From CAZIGK01 sp964538615 (GTDB lineage Bacteria; Pseudomonadota; Alphaproteobacteria; Rickettsiales; RI-342): DNA of 12,236 nt. The position numbers were made by a program, and so were the translations under genes. The DNA lies in assembly GCA_964538615.1 (NCBI GenBank), contig CAZIGK010000042.1, forward strand, positions 1 through 12,236. Reading direction: 5' to 3'. The notes beneath the pieces were generated by a model. The model saw nothing but the letters and a program-made list of their open reading frames with translations. It was not told the DNA's origin and ran no database searches. Of this stretch, positions 6,552 to 12,236 are shown piece after piece. Numbering within the stretch: position 1 is the stretch's first letter; each line of letters starts with the position of its first letter.

Positions 6552-7235
6552 TCACCCTCGCTGTGGCAGATGTGCAACAGGCGTTAAGAACTTATAAAGA
6601 CTTAAACCCGCGATACCTGCAACCGGTAAGGAGCGGCAGCGGGCAAGGGTCTTTTCGTTCAGGCCACCGAGAGCCACCAGCTTTTTGCGTGCTGCGGGCG
6701 GGGCTGCCTGTAACAGGCGCAAAAAGTGCCATCTGCCGAGGGGTTGTTTCTCTGTGCCGCTGGGGGTGGCAAACAGCGGAGAGAGCAAAATCACCTCTGC
6801 CCCTGCCGCATGTGCCCGTAGAATGGCGGGCAGGGAATGGGCAGCAGCGGAAAAACCTGCCTCTGTTGCGACAGGTCGCCGCAGGGGGCGGCGTTGCAGT
6901 CGGAACTGTGGCAGGTGGCGGTGGCGTGTCAGGGTGGCGGGAAGAGAGGGAGCCTCCGCGACATACAGGCGCATGCCACGGCGTTTAGCCAGACGCGCCA
7001 TACAAAGAAGATGGTGTGGGCGGTTGGGAGTGTCATAATCCCGCAGGATGACGCGCATGCCGTGCGGCAGGCGGTTGAGCAGTGCTTCGGTAGGGTGGCG
7101 GGTATCATCTGTGATGGCGAACATGCCCCAATGTGCAGGCAGGCTTGCGGTATGCAGCCTGCGCAGGTAACATGCGCGGCGCGTAATGCCGCGCCTGCCT
7201 AGCTTGCCCTGAAACCGCCGGGAATGATATGTCAT
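6552..7235 (-). CDS. ThiE/TenI-like protein (thiamine phosphate synthase family)
   Basis: The 227-residue protein belongs to the ThiE/TenI TIM-barrel family, whose best known member joins HMP pyrophosphate and thiazole phosphate in thiamine synthesis. Visible marks are FAITDDTRHP (39-48), the AAAHS segment (130-134), LSPLFATPSG (151-160) and VALGGLNEKT (187-196), which form the phosphate-binding part of the barrel. Where ThiE normally has an NDR-type motif binding the pyrophosphate metal there is YVAEAPS, so canonical activity is doubtful. The first 35 or so residues are very basic and resemble nothing I know. The start at 7235 has GGAG 11 bases upstream and overlaps the divergent yggS start codon. 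A start further in, at Met38, is possible. I infer a thiamine-related role only from the fold. Confidence 0.75.
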   Translation of the reverse strand: MTYHSRRFQGKLGRRGITRRACYLRRLHTASLPAHWGMFAITDDTRHPTEALLNRLPHGMRVILRDYDTPNRPHHLLCMARLAKRRGMRLYVAEAPSLPATLTRHRHLPQFRLQRRPLRRPVATEAGFSAAAHSLPAILRAHAAGAEVILLSPLFATPSGTEKQPLGRWHFLRLLQAAPPAARKKLVALGGLNEKTLARCRSLPVAGIAGLSLYKFLTPVAHLPQRG

Positions 7236-7947
7236 GACTGTTTTATCTCCGATACCTGCTTCTGTGCATTCAGACTGTTCTGTAGCAGAGGCCTTGCGGG
7301 AAGTGCAGCAAAAGATTGCCCGTGCCCGCAGGCAGGCTTTGCAACCATTGCCGGGGGCTACGACCCTGATTGCGGTCAGCAAGCAGCAGCCGCTGGAAAA
7401 AATACGGGCAGCGATTGCGGCCGGACACGTGGATTTTGGAGAAAATTATGTGCAGGCCGCCTACGAGCATTGGCCTGCGCTGAAGCAGGAGTTTCCCCAT
7501 GTGCGGCTGCATATGATTGGGCATTTACAAAGCAATAAGGCCAAAGAAGCATTGGCATTGTTTGATGTTATTCACACGTTGGCTAGTCCTTCATTGGTAC
7601 AAAAACTGGGGCAGTGGAAGCAGCAGACCGGCAGGCAGCCAGAGTTGCTGGTGCAGGTCAATACGGGGGAGGAAGTACAAAAATCAGGTGTTTCGCCGCT
7701 GGTATTGCCAGCGTTTCTGCATATTTGCCGGGATGCGGGGCTGGATATTGCCGGGTTGATGTGTATTCCCCCGGAGCAGGACGATCCCCGCCTGCATTTT
7801 GCCCTGTTACAGCAATTAGCCGCCCATGATAGTCTGACAACCCTGAGTATGGGCATGAGCGGAGACTATGAACATGCCGCCCGTATGGGGGCTGGCTATG
7901 TACGGGTAGGCTCGGCCATTTTTGGAGCGCGCCCCGCACGAACGTAG
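7234..7947 (+). CDS. yggS: YggS-family pyridoxal phosphate homeostasis protein
   Basis: YggS/PLPBP proteins bind pyridoxal 5'-phosphate on a single alanine-racemase-like barrel, have no clear enzymatic activity and act in vitamin B6 and amino-acid homeostasis. In this 237-residue protein the PLP lysine is Lys50 in LIAVSKQQP. FGENYVQ, HMIGHLQSNK, VQVNTGEEVQKSGV and LSMGMSGDYEHA (phosphate binding) follow, then VRVGSAIFGAR near the end. The start at 7234 adds about 15 residues to the usual N-terminus, and a GTG at 7264 is an alternative. GGGA lies 10 or so bases before the ATG. This ATG shares two bases with the ATG of the divergent ThiE-like gene. The gene converges on pgsA. Confidence 0.93.
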   Translation: MTVLSPIPASVHSDCSVAEALREVQQKIARARRQALQPLPGATTLIAVSKQQPLEKIRAAIAAGHVDFGENYVQAAYEHWPALKQEFPHVRLHMIGHLQSNKAKEALALFDVIHTLASPSLVQKLGQWKQQTGRQPELLVQVNTGEEVQKSGVSPLVLPAFLHICRDAGLDIAGLMCIPPEQDDPRLHFALLQQLAAHDSLTTLSMGMSGDYEHAARMGAGYVRVGSAIFGARPART

Positions 7948-7953
7948 CACAAA

Positions 7954-7971
7954 GTGCCTTATCAAAGGCAC
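7954..7971 (-). terminator. Hairpin between convergent yggS and pgsA
   Basis: GTGCCTT (7954-7960) pairs with AAGGCAC (7965-7971) over loop ATCA. On the minus strand it is followed by TTTGTGCT, so it probably ends the pgsA transcript. On the plus strand no T-run follows, so its value for yggS is uncertain. The whole gap between the two stop codons is 34 bases. Confidence 0.6.
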
Positions 7972-7981
7972 CACAGGCGGT

Positions 7982-8524
7982 TTACATATGGCGCAAGCCC
8001 ACCCGTAAGTAGGCATAGCCTGTGACCAGTGTGAGCAGGGCGGCTGCCCACAGCAGCAAATTGCCGTAATAGGTGATGGTTGCGTCCCACACGGGCAGGC
8101 CACCTGCCAGCAGCAGTAAGAACAACGCCAGCATTTGTACCGCAGTTTTCATTTTGGCCAGACTGGAGACAGGCACGCTGACATTAAACTCCGCCAGATA
8201 TTCTCGCAGACCGGAGACCAGAATCTCCCGGCAGAGAATGGCCAAAGCGGGAATAATGTGGGCGCGGTCTGCATGGATGAGCAATAAAATAGCGGTAGCG
8301 ACCAATAATTTATCCGCAATAGGATCCAGAAAACGCCCCAGTTTAGACTGGGCAGACCATGCCCGCGCCAGATAGCCGTCAAAAAAATCGGTCACGGAAG
8401 CACCGGCAAACAGCCCGGCCATGAGCCAAAAATGCCATGTGCCGTGCATGTAAAATGCTACCACCAGCCCCGGAATGGCCAGAATACGGCTGAGCGTCAG
8501 AATATTGGGAATGGATTGGCGCAT
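7982..8524 (-). CDS. pgsA: CDP-diacylglycerol--glycerol-3-phosphate 3-phosphatidyltransferase
   Basis: PgsA makes phosphatidylglycerol phosphate from CDP-diacylglycerol and glycerol 3-phosphate, the first committed step to phosphatidylglycerol and cardiolipin, in the inner membrane. The 180-residue protein carries the complete CDP-alcohol phosphatidyltransferase signature D(2x)DG(2x)AR(8x)G(3x)D(3x)D as Asp46, Asp49, Gly50, Ala53-Arg54, Gly63, Asp67 and Asp71. Several hydrophobic helices are visible (about 13-42, 73-95, 125-145, 150-170). The N-terminus SIPNILTLSRILAIP is typical for PgsA and supports the start at 8524; an in-frame extension to 8641 has no family support. It converges on yggS and diverges from ribE across 171 bases. 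Confidence 0.95.
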   Translation of the reverse strand: MRQSIPNILTLSRILAIPGLVVAFYMHGTWHFWLMAGLFAGASVTDFFDGYLARAWSAQSKLGRFLDPIADKLLVATAILLLIHADRAHIIPALAILCREILVSGLREYLAEFNVSVPVSSLAKMKTAVQMLALFLLLLAGGLPVWDATITYYGNLLLWAAALLTLVTGYAYLRVGLRHM

Positions 8525-8695
8525 AGAAACCGTGGCGGAAAAGGCGGGGGGAAACCAGAGATGTGAAGAGGTAGTCGCGTCTTTGCTGTTGCATTGGCTG
8601 CTGGCTACTGTAGCGTCTGACCCGGCGGATGCAAGGAGCATTTTTGCCTGCGCCGCAGCAAAGGGGTTTTTGAGAAAGCACGGGGTTTATCCGCA

Positions 8696-9316
8696 ATGTT
8701 TACCGGCATTATTACTGCAATAGGGCGCGTTTTGCAACGCATGGAGGCGGGTGACACGCAGTGGCGTATTGCGTGTCCCTGGCCGCCGGAAGCCTTGCAG
8801 ACGGGGGAATCCATTGCCTGTAGCGGGGTATGCCTGACCGTGACCGATGCGGGAACAACGGAGGCAGGGGAGCATTGGTTTGCGGTGGAGACATCCGCCG
8901 AGACGCTGGCCTGCACCACGCTGGGGCAGTGGCAGCCGGGGACAGAGGTGAATCTGGAGCGGGCCTTGGCCGTTGGTGACCGTTTAGGGGGGCATTATGT
9001 CACCGGGCATGTGGATGGGTTGGCGACATTACAGCGCATCACACCTGAGGGAGATTCGCATCGCTTGTGGCTGCAAGCCCCCCGTGAGTTGGCAAGATAT
9101 ATTGCACGCAAAGGATCGGTGACGCTGGATGGCGTATCCCTGACGGTGAATGAGGTGGAGGGGATGGGCTTTGGCGTCAATATCATTCCGCATACATGGC
9201 AGCATACAACGCTACAGCAGCGCAAGGTTGGGGATGTGCTGAATCTGGAAATGGATATTCTGGCGCGTTATGTGGAGCGTCTGCATAGCGAGCAGCGGGA
9301 TGCAGGAGATATTTAA
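8696..9316 (+). CDS. ribE: Riboflavin synthase, alpha chain
   Basis: Riboflavin synthase converts two molecules of dimethylribityllumazine into riboflavin and a pyrimidine that is recycled. The 206-residue protein shows the two homologous barrels of the family. The first runs from MFTGII (1-6) through SIACSGVCLTV to GHYVTGHVDG. The second contains KGSVTLDGVSLTVNEVEG and ends with VNIIPHTWQHTTL. GGGG lies about 11 bases before the ATG. It heads the run ribE, ribBX, ribH. I searched the upstream 171 bases for an FMN riboswitch and found no match. The gap holds only weak TTGCTG/TACTGT-like boxes, so I do not call a promoter. Confidence 0.96.
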   Translation: MFTGIITAIGRVLQRMEAGDTQWRIACPWPPEALQTGESIACSGVCLTVTDAGTTEAGEHWFAVETSAETLACTTLGQWQPGTEVNLERALAVGDRLGGHYVTGHVDGLATLQRITPEGDSHRLWLQAPRELARYIARKGSVTLDGVSLTVNEVEGMGFGVNIIPHTWQHTTLQQRKVGDVLNLEMDILARYVERLHSEQRDAGDI

Positions 9317-9418
9317 ATATTTTGTCTCGCAACCCAATGTCCTTTTCACTTGTTCATCGTGTCTATTTGGCTAACATCGCGGCGTAATGTTTCATCCTGA
9401 TGCAGTAAGTATGCTCTC

Positions 9419-10531
9419 ATGACCCAGCCGCAACTTTCCCCGATTGAAGATATTATTGATGATGCGCGCAATGGCCGCATGTTTATTCTGGTGGATGATG
9501 AAGACAGGGAAAATGAAGGGGATCTGGTGATTCCCGCGCAGATGGCTACCCCGCAGGCGATTAATTTCATGGCGAAATATGGCCGGGGATTGATTTGTCT
9601 GGCGCTATCGCAGATGCGGGTGCAGCAACTGCGCCTGCCGCTGATGTCGCCGCATAATCAAAGCCGTCATCAGACAGCTTTCACGGTCTCCATTGAGGCG
9701 AAAGAGGGCATTACGACCGGTATTTCCGCCCCAGACCGGGCACGTACCATCGCGGTGGCCATTGACCCGAACAAAGGGGCAGAGGATATAGCCACGCCGG
9801 GGCATGTGTTCCCCTTAGCCGCAAAGGATGGGGGGGTATTGGTGCGTACCGGCCATACGGAAGCGGCGGTGGATGTCGCACGATTGGCTGGCCTGAACCC
9901 GGCGGGTGTGATTTGTGAAATCATGAAAGACGATGGTACCATGGCACGCATGCCTGATCTGCTGCCATTTGCCGCCCAGCACGGGTTGAAGATTGCCACC
10001 ATCGCGGATTTAATTGCTTACCGGCTGCGTTATGACCGCTTGGTGCAGCGGGTGACGGAAGGCGTGTTTTCCAGCCGGTTTGGTGGGGAGTTTCAGTTGA
10101 TTGTGTATCAGGCATTGCCTGGTGAAGTGGAGCATGTGGCGCTGGTGAAGGGGGATATTACCCCGGACGAACCGCTACTGGTGCGCATGCACGCACTGCA
10201 ATTGTTACAGGATGTGTTGGGCGGGCATTTATTCAGCCCCGGAGATGAAATTGAACGCTCGTTACGTGCTATTGAGGCGGCTGGCAAGGGTATTCTGGTG
10301 CTGTTGCGGGAAAATAACCGTACCCCGGTGGCGGATATGCTGAACAGCGCCAGTCAGCCGCGTCCCAAAGCGCCAGCGGATCCACATTTGCGGGATTATG
10401 GTATTGGCGCACAGATTCTGCTGGATTTGGGGGTGCGTCAGATGACCCTGCTGACCAATTCCAAGCCGCAGGTGGTTGCGCTGGAAGGCTATGGCCTGAA
10501 AATTTGTGGTCACCAACCCTTGAGCGAGTAA
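9419..10531 (+). CDS. ribB: RibBX: DHBP synthase fused to a degenerate GTP cyclohydrolase II-like domain
   Basis: The N-terminal half (about 1-202) is 3,4-dihydroxy-2-butanone 4-phosphate synthase, which makes the four-carbon unit of riboflavin from ribulose 5-phosphate. DDEDRENEGD (26-35), GHVFPLAAKDGGVLVRTGHT (128-147) followed by EAAVD, and CEIMKDDGTMARM are all intact. The C-terminal half (about 205-370) has the GTP cyclohydrolase II fold (VRMH, GIGAQILLDLG, MTLLTNSKPQ) but lacks the three zinc-binding cysteines: the place of HSECLTGD reads HALQLLQD, and Cys363 is the only cysteine. It should not act as RibA. RibB fused to an inactive RibA-like domain has been described in Proteobacteria as RibBX. 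No clear ribosome binding site precedes the ATG. ribH follows after 6 bases. Confidence 0.93.
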   Translation: MTQPQLSPIEDIIDDARNGRMFILVDDEDRENEGDLVIPAQMATPQAINFMAKYGRGLICLALSQMRVQQLRLPLMSPHNQSRHQTAFTVSIEAKEGITTGISAPDRARTIAVAIDPNKGAEDIATPGHVFPLAAKDGGVLVRTGHTEAAVDVARLAGLNPAGVICEIMKDDGTMARMPDLLPFAAQHGLKIATIADLIAYRLRYDRLVQRVTEGVFSSRFGGEFQLIVYQALPGEVEHVALVKGDITPDEPLLVRMHALQLLQDVLGGHLFSPGDEIERSLRAIEAAGKGILVLLRENNRTPVADMLNSASQPRPKAPADPHLRDYGIGAQILLDLGVRQMTLLTNSKPQVVALEGYGLKICGHQPLSE

Positions 10532-10537
10532 ATACCC

Positions 10538-10963
10538 ATGGCACATTTGTTAATTGTTGAAGCCCGTTTTTATACCCATTTGGCGGATATGCTGGCAGAA
10601 GGTGCCGTAGCGGCGCTGACCAAGGCCGGACATACGTTTGAGCGCGTGACCGTACCCGGTGCGCTGGAAATACCCGGCGTGATTGCCGCCGCCGCCCAGC
10701 ACCAGCGTTTTGATGCGTATGTTGCGTTGGGGTGTGTGATTCGGGGGGAGACGTACCATTTTGAAATTGTCTGCAATGAATCCGCCCGTGGGATTATGGA
10801 TTTGACAACGCGTGACCATTTGGCAATCGGTAATGGCATATTGACCGTGGAAGACGAAGCACAGGCCGTGGTGCGCGCTGACCCGAAACAAAAAAACAAA
10901 GGTGCGGATGCGGCGCAGGCGGCGCTGGCTGTGCTGGCGTTGCGGCGACAGTGGGCGCGTTAG
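10538..10963 (+). CDS. ribH: 6,7-dimethyl-8-ribityllumazine synthase
   Basis: Lumazine synthase joins the four-carbon product of RibB with the ribitylaminouracil from RibD and supplies riboflavin synthase. The 141-residue protein has VEARFY near the N-terminus, VPGALEIP (39-46), VALGCVIRGETYHFEIV with the catalytic His74, and SARGIMDLT. A Lys/Asn-rich KQKNKGADAA helix lies near the end, as usual. It begins 6 bases after ribBX, so the two are almost surely cotranscribed. The usual alphaproteobacterial partner nusB does not follow; instead a convergent transporter gene begins 42 bases on, with no obvious terminator in the gap. Confidence 0.96.
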   Translation: MAHLLIVEARFYTHLADMLAEGAVAALTKAGHTFERVTVPGALEIPGVIAAAAQHQRFDAYVALGCVIRGETYHFEIVCNESARGIMDLTTRDHLAIGNGILTVEDEAQAVVRADPKQKNKGADAAQAALAVLALRRQWAR

Positions 10964-11005
10964 GGATAGGTTCCGGGGGCGTATCTGTCACGAGAGGTTG
11001 AGGGC

Positions 11006-12016
11006 TTATAACGGGGTGGGCGAAACCACCTCACGGGATGCACGTTTTGCGGCGATATGCCGTTCAAAAGCTTTCAGGCGTTTATAGATTGAAATGAGTT
11101 CCACAATGGTGCTCCAGCTATGCACCAGATACTGGAACGAATATTCCACCCGTTGAAATGCCCGTACAATCTGCTGCATAACGCCCAATGTTATGCCGGC
11201 GGTGACAATGGTGGGGCCAAGCGCGATATAAGGAATGACCACGCTGGCTTGCAGGTAACTCCATTTCACGACATCAAAATACAGATAATGAAAGAACAGC
11301 CGAAAATAATTGCCGCGTACCGCCTGAAAATACGTATCAGCCTGCGTGGGGCTAAGGGATTGTGGCGTATCTTCCGCATAGACCAGTGCCTTGCGGTAGG
11401 CGGCCTCCACCTTTTGATTGTCAAACTCCAGGCCCGGCAGTTTGATGCCAGCCAGCGCCAGTGCACTGGTGCCCAAAATGGCAGAAAACAATGCCACAAA
11501 GACCAGCGCATGGGGGACATCCCCCACCCATGGTAAGGTTTTGACGTGGGCGGATAATTGCCAGAGGATAGGCAAAAATGCCAGCAACGTGAGCAGGCTT
11601 TGCAGCAGGTTGACGCCTAGCCCCTGCATAATGTGAGCGAAGCGCATGGTATCTTCCTGCACCCGTTGGGCGGCGCCTTCGATGGCGTGAATCTCTGCCC
11701 ATTGCCGGATATAGCCGTCATTCAGCGCAGTACGCCAGCGAAAGACGTAATGCCGGATGAAAAACTCCAGAAACACGGCCAGACCAATATAGATCAGAGC
11801 AATGCTGGCAAATTGCAGCATGGTGCCCAAAAACTGCTCGAAGGTAATGGCGCCCGGTGTGGTGAGTGCTTCCTGTACCTGATTGTAAAACGTGCCGAAC
11901 CATGCGTTGATGCGTACATCTAACTGCACTTTGCCTGCTGTGACCAGCGCGATGAGCGCACTGCCACCCCATGCCCACCAGCGCCAATGAGGAGAGAGAA
12001 AAAAACGACTGAACAT
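11006..12016 (-). CDS. SbmA/BacA-family peptide transporter, short N-terminus
   Basis: SbmA/BacA proteins are proton-driven inner-membrane importers of proline-rich and other antimicrobial peptides, and BacA also matters in symbiosis and infection. They resemble ABC membrane domains but carry no ATPase domain, as here. HYVFRWRTALND (89-100), IEGAAQRVQEDTMRFA (112-127), GIKLPGLEFDNQKVEAAYRK (190-209) and the C-terminal LVHSWSTIVELISIYKRL agree closely with E. coli SbmA as I remember it. From the ATG at 12016 the protein has 336 residues, about 70 fewer than E. coli SbmA, and it lacks the first membrane helix and following loop. A TTG at 12094 would add 26 residues without hydrophobic character. 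Several membrane segments remain (about 13-30, 66-88, 135-155, 167-190, 256-280). Dispersed repeats lie directly upstream. Function is likely but not certain. Confidence 0.88.
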   Translation of the reverse strand: MFSRFFLSPHWRWWAWGGSALIALVTAGKVQLDVRINAWFGTFYNQVQEALTTPGAITFEQFLGTMLQFASIALIYIGLAVFLEFFIRHYVFRWRTALNDGYIRQWAEIHAIEGAAQRVQEDTMRFAHIMQGLGVNLLQSLLTLLAFLPILWQLSAHVKTLPWVGDVPHALVFVALFSAILGTSALALAGIKLPGLEFDNQKVEAAYRKALVYAEDTPQSLSPTQADTYFQAVRGNYFRLFFHYLYFDVVKWSYLQASVVIPYIALGPTIVTAGITLGVMQQIVRAFQRVEYSFQYLVHSWSTIVELISIYKRLKAFERHIAAKRASREVVSPTPL

Positions 12017-12116
12017 ATGGGGCGCCCGCTTTCCGTAATCATGATGCTGCTGGCAATGAACATGATGGAACTGTACGGAAGGTGCAAGGGGCAAGACGTG
12101 AGGACAGGAGTCCGAA

Positions 12117-12236
12117 CCCTTTAGCGAGTGAAACCAAGGAAAGGCTATGCGAGGGACAAGAAGCGAGCACAGTAGTGCGAGCCTTTAGCGAGTGAAACGA
12201 GAGGGGCTTCAGCCCCGACGCGCAGCGAGGCTAGCA
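12117..12236. repeat. Dispersed hairpin repeats at the right edge, cut by the window end
   Basis: Bases 12181-12236 match 430-487 of copy 1 apart from a few changes and are cut off inside the final hairpin. The GGGGC/GCCCC hairpin is at 12203-12216. The small GCGA..GAG hairpin (12188-12201) carries gt-GAA-ac where copies 1 and 2 carry ac-GAA-gt. A fragment with the same start lies at 12117-12134. Between them a further hairpin (12163-12182) reads GC-GA-GCAC-AGTA-GTGC-GA-GC, the same plan as 476-495 with another inner stem. No gene is visible between 12017 and 12236. Confidence 0.7.

Noticed and set aside
8525..8641. In-frame extension of pgsA to 219 residues
   Set aside because: The family starts at the SIPNILTLSR segment; the extension has no matching sequence and fills the space needed for the ribE promoter.
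12017..12094. TTG start extending the SbmA/BacA protein by 26 residues
   Set aside because: The extension is His-rich and not hydrophobic, so it does not restore the missing helix, and the ATG at 12016 starts close to a conserved segment.
1..12236. CRISPR array, tRNA genes or transposase genes
   Set aside because: No regularly spaced short repeats, no tRNA-like cloverleaf with a T-loop, and no transposase motifs were noticed; the repeats present are palindromic dispersed elements.

Overview
The window looks like chromosomal DNA of an alphaproteobacterium. The evidence is a divergent block of tkt-gap and a zapA pair with a 6S-like RNA behind zapA, a riboflavin synthase / RibBX / lumazine synthase run, a SbmA/BacA transporter, a Gram-negative porin ending in Phe, and short palindromic repeats of a kind common in that class. 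I cannot fix the order or genus from sequence alone.

Layout: 1-700 has no gene I would support. It holds a row of hairpins ending in a T-run (possible structured RNA), then palindromic repeats and a 107-nt direct repeat present twice. 699-858 (minus) is a candidate 6S RNA, followed upstream on the same strand by zapA and a coiled-coil partner. Divergent from these, tkt and gap form an operon of the pentose phosphate pathway and central carbon metabolism. A gene-free stretch (4903-5233) follows, then a strongly codon-biased porin on the minus strand with a textbook terminator. Next, a ThiE-like protein (minus) and a YggS-type PLP protein (plus) diverge from overlapping start codons. pgsA (minus) converges on yggS with a hairpin between them. 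ribE, ribBX and ribH run on the plus strand and give three steps of riboflavin synthesis; GTP cyclohydrolase II and RibD must be encoded elsewhere. A SbmA/BacA transporter (minus) closes the coding part, and the right edge enters another copy of the dispersed repeat seen at the left.

Most of the window is housekeeping. The least explained parts are the hairpin row at 18-223 and the dispersed repeat, which is built of small hairpins whose inner stems differ between copies in a compensatory way while GCGA/GAGC-type flanks stay fixed. Other points of note are a GAPDH with NADP-type cofactor residues, the overlapping divergent start codons, the RibBX fusion and a ThiE-like protein without the usual metal-binding motif.
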